Positions 40,190 through 49,255 of a stretch of DNA of 64,000 nt are shown piece by piece; position 1 is the stretch's first letter; each line of letters starts with the position of its first letter. Below the pieces are notes generated by a model. It saw nothing but the letters and a program-made list of their open reading frames with translations. It searched no databases and was not told the origin of the DNA. The stretch is taken from positions 179,001 to 243,000 of the forward strand of contig RPFO01000065.1 in the NCBI GenBank assembly GCA_009746045.1. Direction: 5' to 3'. Source of the DNA: Mesostigma viride. Taxonomy: Eukaryota > Streptophyta > Mesostigmatophyceae > Mesostigmatales > Mesostigmataceae. The position numbers and the translations under genes are program-made.

Positions 40190-42508
40190 CCGCTCCCCCT
40201 TCCCACTGCCTCTTCCTACAATGCCTCTAAGCACTACGTGGGGGAGAGTGAGGTCAGCACGCAGACGCCAGCGTGCAACTCGCCGCCGCCGGACCTTCAC
40301 TCTACAACACAAGGTGATTACGTGGTTGAATTGGCTATGGCACGGGGGGGCAGACCCTCCGCCTAAATCTGGAGGCGCGTGCTCCAGAGGAACGGCGGAG
40401 GCCCTGAAAAGGGTCAAGAAGCACTGCGAGTGGTACAGTCGCCGCGTAACCGGCGTTGCGACAGGCCCCGCAGAAGGAAGTGATCTAATCTATGGGAAAT
40501 GTAATAAGTATGAACAACTTGTGGCGGAGCGGGTGAGTCTGCCGAAGCGCGAGGTGGCAGGAAAGGCGAAGCTGCTGGATTTGCTGGCGCTACGACCTAG
40601 TTGGCGAGAGGTGTACGCCAGCGAGCCAACTGCATCAAGCCGGAGGTGGCTGCCAGTGCGAGGTATTGGAATGTACCTGCCCCCAGCCGAGGGTGCACCA
40701 TGGCGGAGTGGGGCAAGTTGATGGGGAGGGCAGCGGACGTGGGGATGGTGGAGTTCCGAGAGACGCGGCCAAAGTGGGTAGACGGATGTTTTGGGGTGGC
40801 CAAAGGAGTGGGGGAGTTAAGGCTCATTGTGAATAAGAAGTTGGGGAACGCACTGTGGGTGGACCCCCCTAAGACGGTGTTACCCCACCTGGGCATATAC
40901 TCGGAGGTCTATATCAAGGGTCGGTGCTACACGGCCAAGAGCGATCTGGTCTCGTATTACTATACCATCCAAGTGCCGGAGTGGTGGTGGGATTATCAAG
41001 GGCTACCTGATGTGTGGTCCACCGATGTCGGGCTGCCGGGGCGGCGGAGGAGGGTGTGGCCAGTGCTGAAAGTGCTGGCCATGGGGCACTCCCACGCTGT
41101 AGCGCTAGGGGAAGCCATCCATGAGATGGTCCTCTATGCCACGGGCGCTTTGGATCCTAGACGGCAGGTGAACCGCCTCACAAGTGTAGGGGAGCTGACC
41201 GTGCTTCGGAATGCATGGGGTAACCCAACCGCCCTAGCCATCGAGTACAAGGAGGAGAGCACGAGGGAGATGCAAATCGACCTTGAGGACCCCCCTGCCC
41301 CTATGGTATCCATCACTATTGATGACCTGGTGGTCAGCAATGGGCGCACGTGCGAGGCGGTGAATCGCTTAATCGCGAGTGCTATTGAAGACGGGTACGC
41401 GCCTAACAACCTTGTGCCCTCCAAGGACAAGACGATCATGGCTAGCCCGGAGGGGGAGGACGAGCTAGAAGCTCTGGGTGTTGTTCACCGGCGGGATGGG
41501 GTGTTGGAGCCGACAGCTAAGCAGCTCACCCTTGTGGTTGCGCACACTCGTGTACTCCTCGAGAGGGGACGCGCTACCGCTGAGGCGCTGGCGGCCGTCG
41601 TGGGCCGGTGGGTGTGGCTGCAGATGCTCAGCCGCACTTGCTTGTCCATATGGCAGCAGAGTTTTAAGTTCATCAACCTCAAGGGGTGGGGCCAGCGAAC
41701 GCGACCTTTGTGGCAAGGTGTGCGCGATGAGCTCGAGTGTGCCATGGCGTTGGCCCCCATGCTCCGTGTGGACCGGGGGGCTGCCCTGGCTCCGGTGGTG
41801 GTGGCCTCGGATGCGTCTAGTTTTGGGCAGGGGGTTGTCTACGCTGAGATGGCCCCAGCTGAGGTGACGGAATTAGCTCGGGCCCGGGAGGTGCGGGGTT
41901 ACCCAACCCTCCTCACCCCAGGTGAGGCCATGTATGCCGGGCCTAGACCCTTGACCAAGGCCGCGGAAAAAGCCATCATCCACGGGCGATGGCGCGTAGG
42001 GATCAAGAGTCGCTGGCGCGATTCGACCATGCACATCAACGAGAAGGAAGTGCGGGCCGCTGTGAAGGGGGTGGAGCGCTCGGCCCGGAACCTCGGAACA
42101 TGGGGTAAGCGGGTGGTGAGGTTAGTGGACTCCACTGCCGCTTTGGGCTGCTTGGCTAAAGGGCGTTCCTCTTCTTACCGGTTAAACAAGCAATGCCGCC
42201 GGTTGTGCGCTCTTACGTTGGTCACCGGCAGCCGCTCACAATGGGTCTGGACGCCAAGTGAGCTTCAGCCTGCGGATGGGCCTTCGCGGGGGCTTTCCAT
42301 GGCTGCCTCGGTGGCCGGGTGGGTCCGCGATTTGACTCGCGAGGGTGTTCATCCCAATCCCGGGCCTCGGCTTGGCGCTAGCTACTTGACCCTTCTTGAG
42401 GGCAAGGTGAAGCCGGCTACTTTGATGGTTTACCATCGGGGCTTAGGTCCTTTTTCGCATGGTGGGCGAGCCGGCGGGGTCGGGTTGGCAGCTTGTTGCG
42501 CGGCTTGA
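40190..42508 (+). CDS. pol: reverse transcriptase-RNase H of the tyrosine-recombinase element
   Basis: The frame 40601-42508 holds the DIRS-type RT: ELRLIVNKKLGN, KSDLVSYYYTIQVPE, LKVLAMGHSHAVALGEAIHE and the catalytic TIDDLVV (about 41320), followed by a short thumb. RNase H has VVASDASSFGQGVVY, HINEKEVRAAVKG, RLVDSTAALGCLAKG and SELQPADGPSRGL. An N-terminal segment in another frame (40190-40721) has ALKRVKKHCEWYSRRV and may be the true start, so one indel near 40600-40700 is likely. It ends with GVHPNPGP just before the recombinase begins. This is the reverse-transcribing enzyme; the DNA is then inserted by recombinase and not by integrase. Confidence 0.85.
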
Positions 42509-43294
42509 CGATAGAGGAATACTATTGCGAGTATGTCGCTTGGGCGCACTCACGGTGTTACAGCCGCCAGTTGTGTGTCAATGCGCTTATGGGCCTGAAT
42601 TTGTACTTCCCCGGGAGGTGCGGGATTGGGCCTTGGCACGAAGTGTTTTGGCTGGCTGGCGCACGTTGGCACCCCCTCGTGCCCCCCCCCCATTCCATGG
42701 GAGGCTGCGTTTGCGCTTGCTTGTACTATGGTGCTCCAGCGGCAGCCTCGTGCGGCTATGATGGTCATCGTTATTTTCCAACAATACCTGCGGGTATCGG
42801 AGGCGCTCAACCTGTTGGTCGGCCATGTGCGCTTGCAGCCTGATGTTCGGTTGCGGGGTTCGCAGCGGGGCGCCTTGTTGTTGATGTCAGCTAAGACGGC
42901 TAAGGGGGAGGTGCAGTCTGTGGTGATCGAGGATGTCATGACTGAGACCCTCTTGCGGGCTTGTATGCGTGGCAAGGCGGCCTGGGAGCGGGTGTTCCCT
43001 TACGATTATGCCCAGTTCAGCCGGGTTTGGCATCAGGCCACGCAAGCTTTGGGGGTCGACACGGTGTTTACCATTCACGGGCTGCGGCATGGGGGGGCTA
43101 CCTATGATTTTTTGCGGCAGCGCAGCATGGCTGATATTCAGCATCGGGGTCGCTGGCGCAGCAGCAAAACTGTCGCCCACTATGTGGGATTGCACCGGAG
43201 CTTGGCCCTCACCCTTCCTGACGCCCTGGTTCGGGCTATCGCCGCCTGCCCCCCGCGCATTTGGCGGAGCGTCTTTTCTCTGCCTTCCTCTTAA
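42367..43294 (+). pseudogene. tyrosine recombinase (integrating enzyme), frameshifted at its N-terminal half
   Basis: The catalytic part is intact in frame 42626-43294: Arg in QYLRVSEALNL, Lys in AKTAKG, the HxxR box HGLRHGGAT, Trp in RGRWRSSK and the nucleophile Tyr in AHYVGLHR. The N-terminal core-binding part is spread over three frames (TLLEGKVKPATLMVYHRGL; LTIEEYYCEYVAWAHS; VRDWALARSVLAGW) between 42380 and 42700, so two or three indels are present. The enzyme inserts a circular DNA copy without target duplication, in agreement with the junctions seen. Confidence 0.9.
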
Positions 43295-43370
43295 GTTCCC
43301 TTCATTCTTGTCTTATGCGTCCACCGGTTTTTGTTTTGCCCCTGGCTTGGGTCGCCAGGGAGGGATGTAA

Positions 43371-43504
43371 GGGTAAGGCTAGCCTTTTTGGACATAAAGT
43401 GTTCCCATGGGTAAGGATGGCCAGTTGAGGGCCACTTCCCGATGTGCTCTACTTATTGTTTTAATAAAGAGTCTGGTTACCCTGGAGTTCCACGGTTAAT
43501 AGAA
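43371..43504 (+). repeat. B1 split direct repeat
   Basis: 134 bp, GGGTAAGGCTAGCC to GGTTAATAGAA, repeated as B2 at 43917-44050. It contains TTTTAATAAAGAG, a likely polyadenylation signal. Confidence 0.95.
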
Positions 43505-43883
43505 TCGGGGTTCTCTGAACATAGTTTCTTTATAGTGATACGGAAGGGGAGCCGCTGATGCTAGGTGAAATAGAGCTGGGTGATGTGATCGTAATAAGGT
43601 TGATTAGGCTTCTAGTGTACGAGTATTACGGATGATATGGCCTAATTGTTGCGGCCCATACCTTGACGGTGTGCTGAGTACCTTGACGACGGATTTTTGC
43701 GTCTAGGTTCTCCTAGCAGATCTGTGATTGCGGACGGGTTTGCAACAAGCAATATCTGAAGTAAAACTTGACGGCTAAAACTGTTTAGAGGCCGTTGCCG
43801 GATCTGGCCGTTGGTAGAGAGCCGTTGGCCTTGAAACACGATAAAAGCTTGCTCACCTAGCTCATGGCGGTCTCTTTTGTTTT
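43505..43883 (+). repeat. A2 split direct repeat
   Basis: Copy of A1 joined directly to B1. It lies inside the 3' end, as expected for template regeneration in PAT-type elements. Confidence 0.95.
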
Positions 43884-43916
43884 CCCACCCGCCCTCCCTG
43901 TGTGTTGCCTGTTTGG

Positions 43917-44050
43917 GGGTAAGGCTAGCCTTTTTGGACATAAAGTGTTCCCATGGGTAAGGATGGCCAGTTGAGGGCCACTTCCCGATGTGCTCTACTT
44001 ATTGTTTTAATAAAGAGTCTGGTTACCCTGGAGTTCCACGGTTAATAGAA
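43917..44050 (+). repeat. B2 split direct repeat and 3' terminus
   Basis: Copy of B1. Its last base abuts host intron sequence AATAAATAGTTTAATG. Confidence 0.95.
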
Positions 44051-44152
44051 AATAAATAGTTTAATGTTTGCAAATAGTCGGCGTGCAGACAAAAAATACC
44101 GAATAGGGTGCAAAGCACGGAGAAGGTAAAAAGGTTCACTCCACAGAGCTAC

Positions 44153-44709
44153 CCCTCTAAATCTAAATTCCGCAAAAAACGCACCTCTTCCTTTTCTCCC
44201 GCCTTCTTCCCCTTCTTTCCCTTCCCGCCCTTCTCCCCCCCGGCCGCGTCATCCTCCATTTCCACCCCCTTATCCTTCCCCTTCTCCTTTTTATCCGCAT
44301 CCCTCTTCTTTTTGGACGCTTTTGCCTGACCCTCAAGCAGCTTCGCCCGTTCACGATCCCTTCTCTTGAGATCCCACTTCATGAACTTGATGACCTTGTC
44401 CACCTTCGCCTCCGTGTACGCCTTTGGTTTCCACTTGAACTTTTCGGTGCCCTTGGACTTGACTTGGTTGACAAAATCATAGGCCAGGTCACCGTTGAAG
44501 GTGTCAGATTGCATTGCGAAATCGGCCGCCGCCTCAACGCGTAGTTGGGTGAGATACTTGCGAAACTCCCCGGCACCCATCGTAACATCCTTAGGGGGAT
44601 TGCCTAGGATGAGTTCGCCAATATCACAGATAGTGTGCACCTTCTTCCTTCTCGCAATAAGCTTCATGTAAGCTGCTTGGAGTGTCGTCGTCGCCTTTTT
44701 TTTTGCCTG
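44153..44709 (-). CDS. host-gene exon (Lys/Glu-rich)
   Basis: Acceptor CCTTCCAG at about 44710-44717, donor GAGGG|GTAGCT at 44153. It encodes KKKATTTLQAAYMKLIARRK, ICDIGELILGNPPKDVTMGA, EFRKYLTQLRVEAAADFAMQ, then a strongly charged helix (MKWDLKRRDRERAKLLEGQA) and GGEKGGKGKKGKKAGEKEEV. The last 90 nt are duplicated at 38535-38627. No recognised family. Confidence 0.6.
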
Positions 44710-44829
44710 CTGGAAGGTATACCAACAACACACAACATACACATGAAGCGAAAGAGTAATCTGAACTCTGGCATCCTAGCTCTGCAGCGCGACCTTCAAC
44801 GTTAAAAACTTAAAAAACATTGTACAAAC

Positions 44830-44963
44830 CTTTGCCTTCCCCTTCCCCTTCGGAGTTGGCTCGGGCTCATTTTCTTCCTCCTCCTCCTCCTCCTCGTGCT
44901 CCTCCTCCTCTTCCTCCTCGTCCACCTCCTGCTCCTTCTCCTCCTCTTCCTCCTCGTCAACCT
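44830..44963 (-). CDS. host-gene exon (acidic)
   Basis: Almost entirely Glu (EVDEEEEEEKEQEVDEEEEE) ending EPEPTPKGKGKAK at donor AAAG|GTTTGT. The acceptor TGCAAG sits at about 44964. It is a low-complexity acidic linker. Confidence 0.55.
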
Positions 44964-45091
44964 CTTGCATGAAAAAAAAAAATAATTCAGACGATGACAT
45001 AAAAAAAACGAGCATTAATTTTGTTTTAACGTGGCTCTGCGAAACGACCCCAACCCTAAGCTTTAACAGTAAAATGAAACAAATTTCCTAC

Positions 45092-45145
45092 CTCTACGTT
45101 CTCCGTCCCCATCCCTTCGACCTCTTCGAAAGGTTGATCGTCATC
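45092..45145 (-). CDS. host-gene mini-exon
   Basis: 54 nt between CTTGCAG and GAG|GTAGGAAA, encoding DDDQPFEEVEGMGTENVE. The acidic content fits the neighbouring exons. Confidence 0.5.
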
Positions 45146-45260
45146 CTGCAAGACGAAACGTGCGTTCAGATAAATATACAAAGTCAGTCAAAACAGGAAC
45201 TATTTCTTGAATATCCTATCTTCACAAATCGACCCCGAACCTTTAGCGGCATTTGCTTAC

Positions 45261-45313
45261 CTCCGGTTTTCACGCTGAAGGACTTTGTCCCTCAAAACGT
45301 GGAATGTCACCCT
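45261..45313 (-). CDS. host-gene mini-exon
   Basis: 53 nt between CCCGCCAG and GGAG|GTAAGC. In the frame without a stop it encodes VTFHVLRDKVLQRENR. Clear splice signals on both sides. Confidence 0.5.
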
Positions 45314-45431
45314 CCTGGCGGGAAGGAGAGAAAGAAATGCGTTGATCGTTAGTAACAATTTTCAACAAAAGAAATACACAACACAAATCTAAACGGACTG
45401 AATAAAAATGTACACAAATGTCAATAATTAC

Positions 45432-46514
45432 CTCAATGTCAAATCTCCACTCCCGCAACACTTGTCCGATCGGCCACATCTCAGATGGAGTTGTGTGGCT
45501 CAGTTCATTTTCGAAAAACGTCCGAAGAGCTATCAAGTGAGATAGCATGTCCTGACTCCATGATTTCTCGTTTATGTTCGCCGTCACTAACGACAGGCAG
45601 TCGTCGATCCCCTTGTACTCAAGCCATGCGACAACCTCCTTTCGTGGGGGCTCATACTGTCCGGCCATGTCGAACTCCCCACTCTGACGAAAACGCAGGA
45701 TCTCATCCTCGCACAACTGAAGAAACAATTCAACAGCTCGACTCGGAAGAATAGGGTCTGGGTTCACCCTAAACTGCGCCATCCACACTGAATACGACGA
45801 AAGGAAGTGCGATCTAACCCCATCCAAATCTTCAATCACTTCCGAACCAGCCCTGTACAACTCGGGAGATACCGAGTGGTCCATGGCGACCAGAAAGTTG
45901 CCGATGTCAACCCAGTCGAACTGCGCATCCTTGAACCCTTTCGTCAAGAGCAGATTGACATCCATTTCCGTCAGCGGGGAGGTGTCCCAATCCTCACCTG
46001 TCTTCCCCTGCTCTAGGACCTGGTACATTTCCCACCTGCAGACAGATATGATGATGTCAAAATACTCGTGTGACAATGGGTGCTGTCTCGTGTCCTTGCA
46101 GTACTGTTTGGTCGCACAAGACAGCTTGATCCAGACGAGCAGGCTTCGAGGAACATAAGCTGAAACATCCACTGCATCGGGTATATTCGACCCGCACTCG
46201 GTAACAAGCAACTCGAAGGTGTCGAAGAGAGATGCCATTTCTTCCCCCTTCACCCTTTTGCCTCTAAGGCTCCGCCCCATGACTTCGAACAAAAGATCAC
46301 GAAGTGTTGATTCACTCCAAGGGTTCATTATCTTATCAGACCCCGTCATATCATGTATTACTTCCATCCTCTCATGCCAGACACCGTCATCGATTGCAAC
46401 TTCGATCTCCTTCGACACGAAGGTGCTCAAGAACGACTTGGCGTCATCGTTCAGATGTTTTTCGTAAGTCGTCAACCATGACTTCCAAGTTTCCAAGCCC
46501 CTCAACTGGATCGG
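45432..46514 (-). CDS. host-gene exon (361 codons, helical)
   Basis: Acceptor CTGTGTGCAG at 46515, donor ATTGAG|GTAATT at 45432. One uninterrupted frame of 361 codons: PIQLRGLETWKSWLTTYEKH, VAIDDGVWHERMEVIHDMTG, NPWSESTLRDLLFEVMGRSL, YDIIISVCRWEMYQVLEQGK-like segments, MAQFRVNPDPILPSRAVELF and TFFENELSHTTPSEMWPIGQ. It has the look of a soluble all-helical domain. I do not recognise the family. This is the best-preserved exon of the gene. Confidence 0.75.
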
Positions 46515-46665
46515 CTGCACACAGGTCCACAAAACGAAAAAAAAAGCATAATCGGAAAAAAAGTTTAGGGTCATTCTGCGAAGTGACCCTTCATAAAAAA
46601 ATCTCAAATAGAACGAAGGACTAACTGACATGCACTATTAAGCGGCGAAAAAATTATTAGCTCAC

Positions 46666-46735
46666 CCGCAATTTCTCCTCCCCACTCCCAACCTCGGCGT
46701 TCCCCTGAGACTCTGGCTCATCTCCTCCTTTCTTC
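46666..46735 (-). CDS. host-gene mini-exon
   Basis: 70 nt, acceptor ATCCATAG, donor GCGG|GTGAGC, encoding KKGGDEPESQGNAEVGSGEE. Confidence 0.55.
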
Positions 46736-46906
46736 CTATGGATGCAGCAAGACAGAGAAAAGCATACTCGTTGAAAAAGTTTAGGGTCACTCTGCGAAAT
46801 GACCCTCCATAAATTAATCACACATGCGAAGGAAACGGCAAGTCAGAAATGAAGGACAAATGAACAAAGAACAAAGGCGAAAAACACAGGATCACTTATC
46901 GCTCAC

Positions 46907-46969
46907 CTCCGTTGTTGTCCCGCTCTTCTTGGGATCCTCTGACTTCTTTTCGTCTGCCCCCCGCTTCCT
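46907..46969 (-). CDS. host-gene mini-exon
   Basis: 63 nt, acceptor TTTAATTTCAG, donor GGAG|GTGAGC, encoding RKRGADEKKSEDPKKSGTTT. Confidence 0.6.
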
Positions 46970-47129
46970 CTGAAATTAAAACAACAGGGAAAAGCATACT
47001 TGTTGGCTCAGGTTAGGGTCACTCTGCGAAATGACCCATTAATGGTCGAACGAGCTTAGCAGAGATAAGGAATAACGAAACCCGATGAAAACAACACGCA
47101 CGCTAATGGGGGTAAAAACTGTTTCTCAC

Positions 47130-48509
47130 CTGAGACAGCTCCGTTCCCTCCTTCTCCGAGTCCCCCGCGGTCTTCCCATCCACCTCCGTCGACTTTTCTG
47201 CAGCCTGCGCCTTCCTGCGCTCCTCCTCAAGTTTGGCTAGGTATTTCAGGCGTGCCGCCACACCCGCCTCCATCATCCTCTTCCCCTCCTCCTGCACCTT
47301 CCTCTTCGCCTTTGCCTCCTCGTCCTTCCTTTTCCTTTCCTCATTCGCCTTTCTCTCCTTTTCGTCCCGCTCCCACGACGCCCTCTTCTCCCTGCGCTCC
47401 GCCTCCTCCAACTTCGCAGCTTCCATCTCTGCCTGCTTCGCCTCTTGCTGTGCCCTTTCCTTCTTCACCCATTCCCTCCGCTCCCTTTCCAGGAGCTCCT
47501 GGGCGGCCTTCCGTTCCTTGTCCTTTTTCTCCAGATTCACCAGATCTTCGGCGTGCTGCGTTGCCTGCTCCAGATAAGAAGTCAGAAGTGCCATGCGGTC
47601 ATTCCTTCTCTTTCTTTCCTCCTCCGGAAGATCCTCCAGTGGCCTTGGGTCTGCCTTGTCCCTGTCCTCCATGCTCATCAGGAGGTCAATGTTCTTCTGC
47701 AGATCATGCAGGAACCGCTCATGGTCATCCTCCTTCTCCTCCCATTCCGCTCTTGCTTTCTTCCTTGCCTGTGGGGAGCGGCTCCTCGCAGGAGATGAGT
47801 TTGTTGACTTTGGTGGCGATCGGCGCTTGGGGGGCGACTTCCGACCTGGAGATTTTGCAGGCGACTTGGGCGGTGATCGGGACTTGGAGGTCGCTCCCTT
47901 CTTTGGAGGGGAGCTTTGGGGAGACGCGGGCTGCGAGCTTGGATGTGAGGTCGACGCCTCGTGGTGGGACCTTGGAGGAGACCTGGGCGACGTGCTGACC
48001 TTCGAGGTCGACGCCTCGTGGTGGGCCCTTGGAGGAGACTTGGGCGGCGAGCTGGGCTTCGAGGTAACCACCTCGGCGGGGGCGGACCTTGGCGAGTTTG
48101 AGGTCGACGCCCCGTGGACGGCGGACTCCTTGTGGATGGCGGGCCGCTGGGGAGACTGTGGAGAACGCTCAACGGAGCTGGACCCAGCCCCGGCAGCCTG
48201 TGCCTCAGGTGCGGGCCGCTGGGGAGATTTGGAGGCCGACGCCTCCACGGAGCTTGGCGCAGCCCCAGCGCACAGAAGAGGAAACTCCTCTACGCCCTTG
48301 GGCGGAGAGGCGGGAGGCGTACTAAACTTAGGAGACTCGCTCGTCGACTTGAGCTTGTCGACATAGGTGGCCCTCTCCACCTCTTTTCCCTTCTTTGGCG
48401 AAGAGGCCCTCTCCTGCTCCTCCTTTTCCTTCTGAAGCAAGGAGGACCTCTCCTGCTCCTCCTTTTCCTTCTGAAGCTGAACTTCCCTCTCCTTCTCTTT
48501 TTCTTCCTT
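47130..48509 (-). CDS. host-gene exon (Ser/Pro-rich, then coiled coil)
   Basis: Acceptor TGCCGCAG at 48510, donor CTCAG|GTGAG at 47130. It encodes 460 residues. First come charged repeats (QKEKEEQERSSLL), then a Ser/Pro region with many SPPKSP/SPRSPP motifs and two ~20-residue tandem repeats (PRAHHEASTS, PRSHHEASTS), then a basic RSRSPQARKKARAEWEEKE bridge and a long coiled coil (about 280-450; KKDKERKAAQELLERERREW). SR-like and coiled-coil composition suggests a nuclear scaffold or RNA-associated protein; this is inference. Upstream exons were not identified with confidence. Confidence 0.7.
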
Positions 48510-48674
48510 CTGCGGCAAATAAGGAAAAACAAATAGACCAATGTCGGATGAAGAAAGTGTAAATTCGCATCAGCGTGAGGGGTGGCGCTGCAGCGCTACC
48601 CTAAGAAGAAACAAGGATAAAATCCCATTCAGGTTTGGGGATAAAAAGCAATCGAAGATGTAACATATGTCAGG

Positions 48675-49220
48675 GAAGGGGTTATTCTGTAGCGAGACCC
48701 TTCCGCAAAATAAGACATAAGAACCATGTTAAGGAAGGGTGACTCTGCAGCGCGACCCTACCAACAAAATATAGTATAATAACATTTCATGAAAGGGTGA
48801 CTCGGCAGCGCGACCCTACAAACAAAATGTGATTGAATAACGTATCTTGAAATGGTGACTCGGCAGCGCGACCCTACAACCAAAATGTGATGGAATAACG
48901 TATCTTGCAAAGGTGACTCTGCAGCGCGACCCTACAAACAAAATGTTATTGAATAACGTATCTTGGAAAGGTGACTCTGCAGCGCGACCCTACCATCCAA
49001 ATATGATATAAAAATATTTCACGGAACGGTGACTCTGCAGCGCGACCGTACAAACAAATTGTGATTGAATAACGTATCTTGGAAAGGTGACTCTGCAGCG
49101 CGACCCTACAAACAATGAATGGAAATTTGCATTGTGAGGGGGTCACTCTGCAGCGCGGCCCCACAAACAAAGACTGCGACATTGCGCAAGGGTAGGGGTC
49201 ACTCTGCAGAACGACCCTAC
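48675..49220. repeat. 58-60-bp tandem array built on the dispersed palindrome
   Basis: About nine units: GGTGACTCTGCAGCGCGACC followed by about 38 AT-rich bases (CTACAAACAAAATGTGATTG, AATAACGTATCTTGGAAA). Starts of the palindrome are at 48679, 48737, 48795, 48853, 48911, 48969, 49027, 49085, 49140 and 49196, a spacing of 58 for most. It lies upstream (on the minus strand) of the first identified exon, next to the 30-bp minisatellite. Confidence 0.9.
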
Positions 49221-49255
49221 CCAAAAACAATACTGACCACTCCCCAAAAAAATCA

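Larger units (their letters stand above)
38665..44050 (+). mobile_element. PAT/Ngaro-like tyrosine-recombinase retrotransposon with split direct repeats
   Basis: Order A1 (38665-39043), ORFs, B1 (43371-43504), A2 (43505-43883), 33-bp spacer, B2 (43917-44050). This A1-body-B1A2B2 layout is the hallmark of PAT and Ngaro members of the DIRS order. No target duplication exists. The uninterrupted paralogous site at 38424-38440 reads GAAAACAATAAATAG, and here GAAAAC is followed by the element and then AATAAATAG. The coding order is gag, RT-RNase H, tyrosine recombinase. A1 and A2 differ at one position, so the insertion is recent. Confidence 0.95.
37027..47037. repeat. intronic palindrome family (host gene)
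   Basis: Copies at 37027-37048, 37144-37164, 38515-38536, 44133-44154, 44778-44795 (partial), 45031-45050, 46568-46589, 46784-46805 and 47016-47037. Further copies are at 48580-48601 and in the array to its right. The typical form is GGGTCACTCTGCGAAATGAC-CC: arms GGGTCA/TGACCC around CTCTGCGAAA. Apart from two copies overlapping donor ends by one or two bases, all lie in introns between exons identified by independent splice signals. Most introns have one copy. Confidence 0.85.

Noticed and set aside
48679-49217. CRISPR-like array (repeated palindrome with variable spacers)
   Set aside because: Spacers are related to one another and of the same family, there are no cas genes, and the genome is eukaryotic. 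It is a satellite.
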